The notes: generated by a model from the sequence alone, not told the origin. Positions 13,331 through 24,465 are shown, counted from the stretch's first letter. The stretch is 38,574 nucleotides of DNA from Welwitschia mirabilis (GCA_051453625.1 JBOZIK010000001.1:71233234-71271807), one strand, 5' to 3'. Numbers and translations: made by a program.

Positions 13331-14099
13331 AGCCATTGCAAAGGATGATGCTTAAAATAGCTAATGGTTGCAATACAAATTGGGTATCATCTTTCTTATT
13401 TTATTTTATAAATAATAATTGAAGAACCTTATGGGTTCTATAGCTTTGCAATAATTTTTAACATTGTTTAAGTACTATACTCAAGTTTATCTTGGGAATA
13501 AAGAAGTATTGCTTCACTCTTATATGAAAAGATTATACGTGTTAGTTATCTTCTTTTCTTATAAAACTTATTTAAGAAATATATTTGTGTATGTATCTTA
13601 TAGATTCACTAATAATGATGTATGAGTTAACTTAAGAGTAGCTAATTTAATTTTAACAACCTATAATTTACACCATAGTATTTGTTATCTATCGTGTCTT
13701 ACTAGAAAGTTATCAAGTATCATTATAGAATACTAGTTAAGATAAGTAGTTATTAATTACAAGTTTGAATCCACCCTGGGTGCAATTTATAATTCAAATT
13801 TATTGGGTTAATAATTAAAGGATATTTTATAATTCAAATTTATTAGATTAATAATGAAAGAACTTTTTTATTTTTTATTTCTTTCAACCTGCATTACCTA
13901 CTACCAAATCAACTAGCTATCTAAAAGTGAATAGCCTATGAGTAATAATAATAATTTAATAAGTACCTTATGCCATGAAATGTATTTTGAAGATTCACTT
14001 ATTTTGTGCATGTTCTCTTCCAATTTACTCTCTATCAAACAACTATCTTGAATACAACTAGGAGTACCTTGGTGTTTAGTAAAGAACATGTATGATTCT
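13331..14099. other. Spacer, no gene recognised
   Basis: AT-rich sequence between R1 and the left part of R2. Apart from the 40-bp tandem repeat at 13786-13860, I see nothing in it. Confidence 0.5.
13786..13860. repeat. Tandem repeat, period 40 bp, two copies
   Basis: The string tttataattcaaatttatt is followed by gggttaataattaaag in copy 1 and agattaataatgaaag in copy 2, 40 bp apart. Confidence 0.9.
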
Positions 14100-14362
14100 C
14101 AACCTTCTTTTGTAAATATTTACATTGTTTTAATCTCTTGTATTCTTATATGATTCAATTTTGATTTTACATATTAGTATAATTCTTACTAAATCTTGTA
14201 CATCTCATATGAATATAATATTTCTTGTATTATCATGTATGTTTTAAACTATTTATAAGACCTTAAGATCATTCCATGATATCTTATAAGAGTCTTTTAG
14301 AAGGTTATAGAGTTGATGTTTCACATGAGCTAATTAGGAGAACCTTGTAAATCCTAAGCTAT
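14100..14362. repeat. Left part of dispersed repeat R2
   Basis: It aligns with R1 upstream of R1's tatcttattaatg. For example, cttgta..ctcatatga..ataatatttcttgtattatcatgt here matches cttgtaatacttgcatgattttagtgtttcgtatgttatcatgt in R1. It stops at the TAT that flanks the CACTA element, and R2 resumes at 30635 (tatcttgttattaac). Confidence 0.5.
14360..14362. repeat. CACTA target-site duplication, left (TAT)
   Basis: The three bases TAT directly before CACTACAAG match TAT at 30635-30637 after CTTGTAGTG. CACTA elements make 3-bp duplications. Confidence 0.75.
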
Positions 14363-14407
14363 CACTACAAGAAATATAGGCTTGGGCTTAAAAAAATAGT
14401 TGAAAAG

Positions 14408-14600
14408 ATTTTAAGGCAAGCATCACTTTAAAATCCCATAGGATTTTAAGGCATTTCTAAGGAATTTTAATGGAAATATCGTAAAATGTATTTTAAGGCA
14501 TTTTTCAAAGAAATGACTTTAAATACTTTTAAGGCATTTATTAGATAAACACCTCAAATGTCTTGTTATTTGCCTTTTGAGGCATTTATCAGATAAACAC
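14408..14600. repeat. CACTA left subterminal repeats
   Basis: At least five copies of TTTTAAGGC or TTTTGAGGC with variants of CATTTATTAGATAAACACCT. In CACTA elements such motifs are binding sites for the element's DNA-binding protein. The same motif recurs, in both orientations, near the right end. Confidence 0.75.
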
Positions 14601-14880
14601 CTATCTTATAAACATCTCAAAAGCTTCTACAGGCATTCTAGTGAATACATGTAGATATTGAATGAGAATATTTTTAACATTTCACATGAAACAAATGTTA
14701 AAAATAATTACATAATATGATAATTCTATTAGTAAGGATGCCCTCTGTACATATGATAAATTCTAGATATTTGCTAATATTAACATATGATGTGTTATGG
14801 ATATTATGCAAGTTGATTCAAATCCAAATGTAAGAATACAAAAATACAACCATTAACATTTAAAGTGAGGAATTTATGCT

Positions 14881-15400
14881 TTCAAGCTCAGACTATAGCT
14901 TCAATAACAAATCTTATTGCATCAGCTCTCTGTGATACAGATCCAATAATTTGCACTACTTTATCATTGGATAAAACTTCTTAAACTTGAAGAAATAAGA
15001 AGATTGGTATTTTATTACAAATGAAATTTTAACCAAAGAAGCAAATGAGAAAAGTCTTAATTATAAACTTCATTTGATATCAGTTGTAAGAAAAAGATTT
15101 AAATGTTTTGTTGCAATAAAATAAGATTTTTGAAATTAAAAGATTACACCATCAATTGTAAGCATAATAAATTAGTCATGATCTATAATTTGTATGTATG
15201 AGATTTTAAGAACAACAATAACACCAAAGTTCTTAAGGCAAAAGTCTCCAAATGCATGAGTCATTACTAGATCTAGAGTATTGATGTTGGACAACCACAC
15301 TCTTTGAACATGTAGTTCATCATGCAAAGAAAAGACTCTACCATTGCACTACTTTATTCTTTCAGCCTCCTCTATGATATTAAAGCCTCTTTTTAGATTT
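14881..15400 (-). pseudogene. Captured PP2C-type Ser/Thr phosphatase fragment
   Basis: Two exon-like blocks on the minus strand match the C-terminal half of plant PP2C phosphatases. Block 1 (about 15395-15211) reads EEAERIK, stop, CNGRVFSLHDELHVQRVWLS, then HAFGDFCLKNFGV, which is the PP2C AFGD(F/-)xLK motif with its metal-binding Asp kept. Block 2 (about 14975-14881) reads VLSNDKVVQIIGSVSQRAD then IRFVIEAIV, two stops and KHKF, matching the WDVLSN-EVV block and the RAW-K-K-P tail. The family removes phosphate from protein Ser/Thr using Mg/Mn. The N-terminal DGHGG half is not visible. Stops at a conserved basic position and at the Trp position show that it is dead. It lies just inside the left CACTA end. 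Confidence 0.85.
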
Positions 15401-16735
15401 CAATGTAAAATTTATGAATAATTAACCATGTAAAATTGTAATATGAGAAAGTTTAATCTAATTCTAAAATATGGGTGTGAGAACTACATAAGGCACTCCA
15501 CATTTCCTAAGAAAATAGATGTCTTATCATGGTTTTGATTAAATTTAATATAGAAATCAGTTGTGTGAAGACTAATAAAACTTACTAGGAATGGTTGGTT
15601 TCATATTTCTTGTTAATTAAACTACTAATAAATCACCATTCGTACATAATGTTTTTAGAATTTTTCTTGAGTTGCTAACATTTGAAAGAAGCAACTCACA
15701 TCCATGATATACAATTTCAACAAACATATCATTACAAATAGGGCCAACAGATATTCATGAATGCTAAAAACAACATGCATTAGATGGAATCTATCACACT
15801 AGCAAACTAGTGAGAAACCCTGATAAGTAGTTTGATTTTACATGAATTAAATTCTTAAAAATGCATTAATATAAAAATATAATCTATTTACACTATCAAA
15901 TTTAATATATTTTATTTTCAAATACATTGTAAAATATTGAAGTATTAGCTTTAAAATCACTAAATCTTTCCATGGAACCAATCAAAATAATTCTTCTTTG
16001 GAAACCTCTACTTCAAATTTGGTACAACTAATAGCTCATAGCTAAAATAGAAAATACATAAAAAACATGGAATATTGCCTAGAGGGTTCTCAGACAAAAT
16101 GCATTACACCACTACACCTTAAAATCATTTCAATGTGTATCTTGTAATTTCAACTAACCCTAATGTTTTACTTTTTTGTTGGGGGGATAATTATTTTTTT
16201 AAACACTAGTATGGAATTATCATTTATGATATTCATATGGCCACATTTTCTAGTAGTGTACATAAGTAACATTAACATTCTCCTAGGTACTTTAAATACA
16301 TTATTCATACCCCTTTACCAGTAGTTTATCAGTGATGCAAATGTTAAACCCATCTTACCAGTAAATTAAATCTTCAAATAACATATAAAATACAAAAATG
16401 CTAGATAATAAGTACTTCTAAGAACATGTAACTTAATAATTTGGGTTTCTTCTTTGTATTGCTAATTATCATAAGAGAATTATTCCTCAAGGAAAGTATG
16501 CATGCAATATGTAACAAATATTTTATTACATCTTGTTAAGTATACCAAAGTGCCTTTGAAGAAGCAATCATTAGTCTTTTCATTCAAGTGTTATCCAATC
16601 ATTATCCTTTTCATTTAAGTATTGTTCCATTACCTTACAAACTAATCTTCTTTTTATTTTAAAAGAAATGTTAAAATGATAATGTATTTGGGGGAAAAAA
16701 TCTAATTGAACCATGAATTTATTAGTTGCAGGGAT
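15401..16735. other. CACTA interior, no gene recognised
   Basis: This may hold introns or earlier exons of the PP2C fragment, but I could not find the DGHG or GDSRAVL motifs. A CACTAC...GTAGTG pair at 16109/16258 is discussed under rejected items. Confidence 0.4.
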
Positions 16736-17150
16736 GGAAGACTAGGGGGATACATGAAACATGTAAAGGAATTGAGCTAGAAAGAATTTTTGAAAAAATT
16801 ATTAATAGTGCCTCCTTTAGATTAGATCCTTTAAGATTTGCTTCTAATAAGTTTGAATCAGTCATATTAGCTTCTTATAACTATGCTAACCAAAGATCTA
16901 TTAAATAGGGGCTAACTGAATTTAACATTGCATTTTGCATGTTTCAACTTTGCAGGCTAGCACCAAATAATAATTCCCATTATACATTTACTCCAATGAG
17001 TTCACACTCATGCAATTTACTTTTGAAAAGTTAGATTCATCAGCATCCCACTTACACTAAGTTAATGTTCATTATAATGCATCTAAGCCATGAATGTTCA
17101 TGATTGTAGAGGACCAATAAGCCTTCATTACCATAATAGCTCCTTTTACA
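16736..17150 (-). pseudogene. Captured pentapeptide-repeat protein fragment
   Basis: On the minus strand, 16870-16801 reads ANMTDSNLLEANLKGSNLKE followed by ALL. This is five successive A/S-N-L/M-x-x units, the signature of a right-handed pentapeptide beta-helix. Just upstream, DLWLA, stop, L, stop, E continues the five-residue phase with two nonsense codons. Further upstream, SDVKGAIMV (about 17140) and ADESNFSKVNCMS (about 17045-17005) look like other repeat pieces, perhaps separate exons. In plants such proteins include thylakoid-lumen proteins and a BTB/pentapeptide class; I cannot tell which. It lies between the PP2C and AAA fragments on the same strand. Confidence 0.6.
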
Positions 17151-18039
17151 TCACTTTTATTTTATCCATTTTTGATGTGATGGAGTAGATAATAATGAAA
17201 ATTATAGGAAACATGACATTCTACAAGATATTAAGCTTAAATTTCAAAATAATAGCTTTACATGTATTAGTTCTTTCTATTTCTCTTGAGCTTTTAACCA
17301 CAACATTAGGCTTTCCATAACATGATGTAATAAGAATGACTAAAGTAATCATAATTGTACACAGTAAAATTCCAATAGTATTAACAACCAAAACCAAGAT
17401 AGTGCCTATCAAAGATGATAAATAGAAGTCATTTACATCAAAATAAAGGTACTAACTTGATTCATAGGGACTTGATTCTCATCTACTAAGATGACTTAAG
17501 GAAGATTAATTATGTTTGAAAGTATTATTGAGTCCTAACATAGATGCTACTAGACTGGAAGAAAAAATCATATTATCCATTGTAGGGAAGTAGAAGAATT
17601 GTAAAACTCAAATACACCTTCTTTCTTATCATTACTATAAAAACCAAATGAAGTAAACTTATTAAGAATTATGCTGTTTTCAAGTTCACATTATTTATTA
17701 CTAGTGTATGTGATCTAAGTCTCTAGACTTAGATATAAAACAAAACATACTAATTTCAAATATATAAGGAAATGGATTCACCCTAGTATAATACAAGTAT
17801 TATACAACATGTATACATAGATATAAAACAACCATAAAAATGTAAAATAACCATGAAAATAATATGCTTTTATTTGGATATCATTAGTACATATACCATC
17901 AAGTTTTAGAAATAGAGGCATTTATTAAAGTATTATTAACATAGAAAATGCTCTTGTTTAGCCTCACTACAATTTTCTTTCAATACAAATTAGGCTGGAA
18001 GAATACATGTACATAATAAAAGATAACATTACCTCACAT
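17151..18039. other. CACTA interior, no gene recognised
   Basis: A 63-codon hydrophobic open stretch on the minus strand (17412-17221) resembles a membrane segment by composition only. I see no family match. Confidence 0.4.
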
Positions 18040-19440
18040 TTAACATTTAAAATCCTCAATATCTCTACCCTTTTTCTTGTAGCTCACATCTAGTTCCTTG
18101 CTAGTCCTTACTCCACTATGGCTTGATCCTCTAGAGGATGAAGTAATGATTGGTTCTAGATAATCTATTCCATCACCATTTTTCTCACCAATAGTAGATG
18201 CAAAGCCTCTACCAACATCTAAAATTCCCAATGTTACTAAGTATAAAACATTTACAGTAAAATCTTTCAAATCTTTTGAACATGTAGAAATATCTGAAGA
18301 TTTACTATAAGATGGATTCTTATTGCCCTTACAAGAGTCATGAGCTTTATTATGTGAATAATTAGTTGGATCCTCTATGGTCCATTTAGTGGTGTTAAAC
18401 TCTATTATTAAAGAGTCTAACCCTAATTTATTAAGACTTTAGAGTTTATCTATCATTTGCATTCTACTAGCTAATGATAGTTCAGTGGTAGAACCTCTAA
18501 TTTGCAAGTTTTCTTTCATTGTAGAAGTAAGACTAGAGAAATGAAAGAAGTTTACTAATTTTGACCTATCATCCTTTAGTGGAGGGCCATCAAGCTCTTA
18601 CAATTTAGGAGGGGGCATGCCAATAAGAGAACCAGCTATTTATAATATCATTTTTTACTAGAAGTGGAATTAGAGGCATTAACTTGTCATTTTAAAAGTG
18701 ATGATTGGACTGTCCATAATCTAGGAAGGGTATCTAAACCAAAATGAGAGATCAAGCTAGAGCTTCTTTTCATGGCTAAAGATATCCCTTTTTATAACTA
18801 TTTAACTTTGGAGAAATTGTTTCTTTATGGGTTTTACTAAAGTTAATAAGTGTATAATACTACTCTTCGTATTTGCCAAGGTTGGTGCTAGCTATGGTAA
18901 ATATCTATTGCAGGGTAAACAAATACCTTTATTAATATCTACAAGAGGAGTCTTCTAAAATATTAAAGAAGATATTCCTGAGTCTTTATGCACGTACATG
19001 CTAGTATTGGATATTCCTTCAAAGAAATCAGAATAATACTTCCTTTCAATTATATTTTATAGAAGGTAATATAGAAACTATGCAATGTCATCTTCTTGTA
19101 TGAAACTTGTTGCAAGTTCAATTATGACTATGTCCATAACCTTATCCTTTGTAGAAGAGGATGGCTTTTCTAATAGAATATCATCTTTTTTCCCTAAAAC
19201 CCTTAATTTCTTCATTACTTTATTTACAACTAGATCCATTTCCTAGAAAAGCTCTTCTAATTCATGTTCTAGCCTAGAAAGCGGAAGGCATATAATGGGA
19301 GATTAAGTTTTTGATTAGTTACAAACAAATATAAGGCTATATTAAGTTATTACCATGTATGTAGCATTAATAAATAGGTCATTAAGCACAATAACCTCAA
19401 CATCATCTCCATCCAAAGCCATGCAGAGAACCAATCCATC
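18040..19440 (-). pseudogene. Unidentified coding-like blocks inside CACTA
   Basis: Several minus-strand stretches look like protein rather than AT noise. 19440-19370 contains LVLCMALDGDDVEVIVLNDL. 19280-19090 contains RLEHELEELF, stop, EMDLVVNKVMKKL and KDKVMDIVIIELATSFI. 18775-18690 contains MKRSSSLISHFGLDTLPRLW. 18600-18040 contains LKDDRSKLVNFFHFSSL, ELSLASRMQMIDKL, stop, SLNKLGLDSLIIEF and ends with a Ser/Lys-rich tail (SSSRGSSHSG) and a stop. They are separated by a few stops and frame changes. They could be the element's own DNA-binding protein gene or another captured host gene. I do not recognise the family. Confidence 0.45.
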
Positions 19441-19880
19441 AGTAGAACCAAATCCTATATGCAAAGAAGGAAGGCAATTAATAATCAAGGAGATGCATGG
19501 ACTAAAATAACATTATACATGGAAATTTAATAATTATATGATTTGAAATATCTTGGGATGCTTGCAAAAACTTTCAAAGATTGATGATAATAAGGAAGTA
19601 AGGATTACCATTAATTCCAATCTTGATTTTATCCTTTTTAGGCAATTTTGAAATGAAATAAGAATAGCAAAGTTTAGCATATAATTATAACCTTATATTC
19701 ATTATGGATTTAGATTTAGATCAGAAATGGATTAACTCACTCTTCATAAGAGGAGAGGTCTATTTTGCTACTCTTACTAGTTCCAATTCATCATAAGCAT
19801 GACCTTTATATCAAAAAGGCAATATTAAAATGAAAACAAAAAAACATTAGTAGAACATCAAAAAATAGAATAAGAACTGG

Positions 19881-19885
19881 TACTT
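19881..19885. repeat. Target-site duplication of solo LTR E, left (TACTT)
   Basis: TACTT lies immediately before TGTTG and is repeated exactly at 20219-20223 after CAACA. Confidence 0.85.
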
Positions 19886-20218
19886 TGTTGTGCCGCCAAC
19901 CTAAGTATATTTGATAGTGTATTTTGAGTTGTTTTGCAGATAAACTAACAGATAAATGCTCAGTTTCTAGGACTATTAACATTCAAGGAGCACAAGTCGA
20001 AAACATACAGTTTATCATATATTTCATGAAGATTTCCTATAGTNNNNNNNNNNNNNNNNNNNNNNNNNNNNNNNNNNNNNNNNNNNNNNNNNNNNNNNNN
20101 NNNNNNNNNNNNNNNNNNNNNNNNNNNNNNNNNNNNNNNNNNNTGTATTTTGCATCTTAATTATAATTAACAGGATTGAATTTGAACGTGAACTATTGCA
20201 CAAATACACACCGCAACA
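19886..20218 (+). mobile_element. Solo Ty3/gypsy LTR E (with assembly gap)
   Basis: The left end TGTTGTGCCGCCAACC ... gtattttgagttgttttgca is the reverse complement of the right end of LTR D. The right end gaactattgcacaaatacac ... CGCAACA is the reverse complement of the left end of LTRs A and F. The termini form TGTTG/CAACA inverted repeats and a perfect 5-bp duplication TACTT flanks them. This is therefore a complete LTR insertion in the opposite orientation to the gypsy copies at the right of the window. No internal region is visible. Sister LTRs are about 1.05 kb, so the 100-N gap probably hides about 0.8 kb of LTR; a full element hidden in the gap cannot be excluded. Confidence 0.88.
20044..20143. 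other. Assembly gap (100 N)
   Basis: It lies inside solo LTR E. The size is probably a default value: flanking LTR ends imply roughly 0.8 kb missing. Confidence 0.95.
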
Positions 20219-20223
20219 TACTT
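20219..20223. repeat. Target-site duplication of solo LTR E, right (TACTT)
   Basis: Exact match to 19881-19885. Confidence 0.85.
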
Positions 20224-21234
20224 CTTTGACTTGCATATAGTTAATCTTAATGTTCACTCATACAATGATAAATTGAATATTAAAAAAATTTGCAGGCATA
20301 GGTAGTATGATAAGCAAATCATACAAAAATATACCAAAAACCTTAAAAATAACAAATGAAAATCTATGAAGCATATGTCCTTGGTTATGATAATGCATTG
20401 CTAAATTTCATCCATTATGATGTAATGGTTCTTGCATCATGGCCATAACCTAATGCAGTCCCTATAAAGTCATTATTGAAAAAGGCATGCATTGCATGTC
20501 CTCTTAATTCAATAATTAGAATTGATAAATTTCCTCCACTTGGCACACTAGTCATACACCAGAGAAAATCATTTGAAGCTTTAGTTGTATTTAATTGATT
20601 GATAAGCTAAGCTTTATTGTAATTTTAATTATGAATATTTTAAATTGATCAATGATGAGGACACAATACCCTCATTTTACTAATCAAATGTGTAAGCAAT
20701 CTCTAATACACTAGAAATCTAGTTTATCATATGAGATGAAGAAAAATGATCTAATATCCTAGTGAACAATTATCTTTGCATTTCTTAAAGAAACATGTAT
20801 AGTTTTTCCTTCTCTTAAAGAAGGGTGTTCATAGTTCCTTCACATTTATAATGCAACTTTAAGTCACTTTGAATCATAGGTTGAATTGACTAGATAGAAA
20901 CATTTGAAGAAACATGCCCTTATGTAGCATTAATCTACTATTTGACACATTCTATACAAGTGCTATCAACAACTTGAAAACTTCTTGAAGTACTTAAAAC
21001 ATTTCTCTAGTTAGGGCTAACATATTTTAGAGGAGTGGATACATCTAAAAAATTCTCTATATAGTACTTAAAAAATTTCTTATAATCCATTGCATCAAGG
21101 CAGTTCCTACTACTAGCTAATCCAACCCTGAATGAAGTAGGTGAATTTCCTTCTGAAGTAGTTCTACCATCATCACTAGTGATAACTATGGTAACCAATC
21201 TTTAAAGGTATTTACATCATCATGTGAGTCATAT
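20224..21234. other. CACTA interior, possible further AAA gene sequence
   Basis: A minus-strand open stretch at 21198-21007 (starting MVTIVITSDDGRTTSEGN, ending in a stop) directly follows the AAA exon remnant, in a different frame from it. I could not match it to the C-terminal part of AAA proteins. It may be intron. Nothing else is recognised. Confidence 0.35.
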
Positions 21235-22911
21235 GGTAAAGGTATGTATAGCCACTTTATAAGATGTCCACAAGTAGCTTCATTCAGTTCTTATAATTCC
21301 TTTATTGCTTCTATTACAGACACATGCTTAAGTTAAAATGACTTCTCATATGGTATAGAAAAAACACTTTCATTAATGAAACTCAATTTAGTCTTGAATA
21401 TTATATTCTTGCCTATCAAACATTTAACTATATATCAAAGGAAACATGATCATTAACAAATGTCTAGAACTAGGAAAAATGGCTTTCTCATCATCATAGT
21501 AACTTAAATGAAAGAATGCTAAGAATGTGATCAAGATCCCATCTTCATTGGAAAATGTTGATCTTGATTTTTCTGGTAAAAGCATAAGGAATAAATTTTA
21601 ATTTAAAAAATAATGATCACAGTGACACATTAATAACAAATGAAATACAAATTTTAGTAATTTTACATTGATGTGGTGATAAATATGTCATCTTTTAGAA
21701 AATAAATTATAAGACAAACAAATGAAGTTCACTAAAGAGAATCATTCAACAACTTAATTTGGCATCCAATAGAAAGAATGTACAAGAAATAGAAACATTA
21801 AAAGAAAAACAAAATTTGTTTAATTTTGAATGAGCTTTGAAGAAATGAAAATGAATTCAACTTTAATCAAATGTCTAAGATATAAAGTAAGTGAAAAAAA
21901 GAACATCACAAATAGGATATCTAGGGACTTATGGTAAAAGTATAAACCTAGATCTTAAATAATACAAAAGTTGGGTTTAGTACACATGAAATTGAGTTAT
22001 CTAAATATGAATGGAGTACACTAGAAAACTAGGTGTTTTAGAATATATTTAATGACTTTAATTGTTATACACATTTGCATGAAGTTTCATGTGAGGGTAA
22101 CTAATATTTATAATAAAACATATTTGCATCTATCAAAGAAATTAAAAGAAATATTTATATTTGAATGTTAAAGCATGGCCTTTCTTGTGAAAATGAAGAT
22201 GAAAGTTTAAAATATAATGATAATTAAGCTCAATTAGATTTTATTACTCATAATATTAAATAAATAAAATCTAAGAATTTTTAATTTTTAAGTTGCTAGA
22301 ATAATTGTAACATAGAAATCTATGTGAACATGAATTGGCAACTAGTGGCTTGCAACTTGCATTTTGGTTGAGTTACTTACAAGTTGAACTATATCAAAGA
22401 CATATGAAAAATGAAAAATTTTTCTGGAGTTACTTACAAGTTGAACTATATCAAAGACATATGAAAAATTTGAAAAAAATTTCTGCAACATTATAACACT
22501 AACTGTTTTGCATTTTATGTGATTCTATTAATTAAGAAAAGAATCATGCTATGGGAAAAAAAAAGGGTTATGTTTCAAAAAAATAAAACAACATTTTCCT
22601 TTGGACATAAAAATAACAAGAAGATATTACTACTTAAGAATAATTGTTCATTTCCATTATCAAACCCCTCCATTTCTATTAAAAATTATGTCTTAAGTAT
22701 TTAGCTAGACTTGTGTTCTCAATCTAATTTACACTAACATAAGAATAATAATTAACTCCAAGAGGCCAATCAAAAGAAAATTAACATTTCAAACTACTTA
22801 AAATTGTACTTGTATAAGAAGTAAATCTATTTCATCAATAAAGATGATTTCTGATTGTCTACAACTTGCCACTCCAAAAAGAACCCTTACTAGCTTTTTA
22901 CCCTCTCCTAT
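21235..22911 (-). pseudogene. Captured AAA ATPase fragment (spastin/fidgetin/katanin-like)
   Basis: Two exons of a meiotic-clade AAA ATPase are visible on the minus strand. Exon 1 (22911-22810, exactly 34 codons) reads IGEGKKLVRVLFGVASCRQ then SEIIFIDEIDLLLIQ. It covers the GEGEKLVR block and Walker B (hhhhDE, here IIFIDE). It is bounded by an ATGCAG acceptor and a CAA/GTACAA donor. Exon 2 (about 21322-21235) reads VSVIEAIKEL, stop, ELNEATCGHLIKWLYIPLP, matching the IGATNRPxELDEAxxRRxxKRxYxPLP block. There the conserved sensor-1 Asn and arginine-finger positions are lost and a Gln is now a stop. The family uses ATP to sever microtubules or remodel complexes. Walker A was not found. The kept introns show that genomic DNA was captured. 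Confidence 0.85.
22370..22469. repeat. Tandem repeat, period 57 bp, 43 bp identical
   Basis: The 43-bp string starting gagttacttacaagttgaac occurs at 22370-22412 and again at 22427-22469 without mismatch. It lies within the intron-like space between the two AAA exons. Confidence 0.95.
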
Positions 22912-24433
22912 CTGCATTATCATTTTCACAAGAATAACATTTTTTGATCTAAAAAAATGTGCTGCATCATACTCATATATATAAATTTAATGTGACATCC
23001 TTAGAATTAGTAAATATCATAAACAAAAAGGATAAAACAAAATAATAAAGTCATGATGCCTTCTACTATGATTTCCATCTTATTTTTGATGTTAACATTT
23101 GTACTCATATAGAAAAATGACACTTAATGATCATCTAATAATACATGATCTATTAAAACTCTTATATAATTGAATTTTAATCTTTAGTAGGTAATTCTTT
23201 TAAAAATTAAAATACAATTAAACCAAACATATAATTTCTTGCATGGTTGTTGATGTGATTCTCTTTTCTTTGAGTACAAAAGATGCAATGTTTATGTCAA
23301 CTTATTAGTAAGAAGAGAGAGTTGACTTAAAATAAGAACCAGCTTGAATGGTTGTAAACCTCACCCTTTATGATGAAAATCAAGAATTTACTTTTGGATA
23401 ATGTAAAAGGATATCTTACTTCATATGGTCTTCCCTTAATGCTGTTGGATAAAATTTAGAGATAAAAGGATAGCCATGAAGGCTATAGAGTTTACATCAA
23501 TGTGTGAACCTCCATAAGATAAAATCCACCTACATATTTGATAGGAATTCGAAGCTTCTAGTTTTTCCTAGGACTTTCTCTTGTTGCTACATTTTAGATA
23601 GAAGTTTGCCTAATAAATAGTCCAATGGATGAGAATATGCCAGTTGTCAATAGAAGAATAGCAAGAATAGGAGGGAGTTGATTATTTTTTTGTTGTCCTT
23701 CATAATCTTTATTTAAACAAATATTGATTTTTCTACATATCAAAATCCTTACTTTAAGTGTTGCCTGACATTTTAATAAACTTAATGATGCAATAGAAAA
23801 ATATTAGCAATTGGTATTTGATAGTTTAAAGTTATGGAGCCCTTGGTATGGATTTAGATATGTCTTTTTAGGACTTCTTCACAATGGATGTATTTCTATA
23901 GTGGCTGGAATAGGAGAAAGATTTCCAAGTAATTATTACCACTCCTATAGTAACATCTTCCTTATAACTTACTCTATCCTTACAATGTCCTTTTCATTGG
24001 CTCATGATGCCATTACATTCTCTTATCTTAGCTCTTTAATGTATGTTAATAGCATTCTTTCTTGTGCCACTACTACCTCTAGTTGAGCTCCTAGGCCCTA
24101 TCTATCAATACTATTTCCCTTGTTGCAACTATTAAATCTTTGCACTAAAGATGCTACTCTTACATTGACAACAATTGTGGTTTTCAAATAACATAGGTAG
24201 GCTAGGTATAAAGTGAGCAAACAGAGGTCTCACAGGCCTTACAAGCATAAGGACTCTATCTGATGTGTGATAAGAGGATCAACAACCATTACAAGTAAAG
24301 GAAATGGATGTAAAAAGTGATTTAAATGTTTTCACCAAGGATTTATTGCTGCATGTCTTATTGGAGAAGAATGTCATGGAAAATCGAAGGGATTTGTAAA
24401 ACATAAATAGTAATTCAGTTATTTATTATTACC
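22912..24433. other. CACTA interior, no gene recognised
   Basis: This would be expected to hold the Walker A exons of the AAA fragment, but no GPPGTGKT-like sequence was found. A 91-codon plus-strand open stretch (23811-24086) has no recognisable pattern and is antisense to the captured genes. Confidence 0.4.
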
Positions 24434-24465
24434 CAAATGTAGACGTAGAGACCTAAACACCCTAT
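24434..24465 (+). repeat. Inverted repeat arm 1
   Basis: The 32-bp sequence starting caaatgtagacgtagagacc pairs with the reverse complement of 25252-25283 with three mismatches. Confidence 0.8.

Noticed and set aside
14885-14975. KH RNA-binding domain reading of DKVVQIIGSVSQRADAI
   Set aside because: The same residues fit the PP2C VLSN-EVV block better, and an adjacent exon with AFGD is unmistakably PP2C.
16109-16258. Small element bounded by CACTAC and GTAGTG
   Set aside because: Ends agree over only six bases, flanks do not match, and no subterminal repeats are present; probably chance.
23811-24086. 91-codon plus-strand open frame
   Set aside because: No recognisable motif, opposite strand to the captured genes, and composition like that of random AT-rich sequence.
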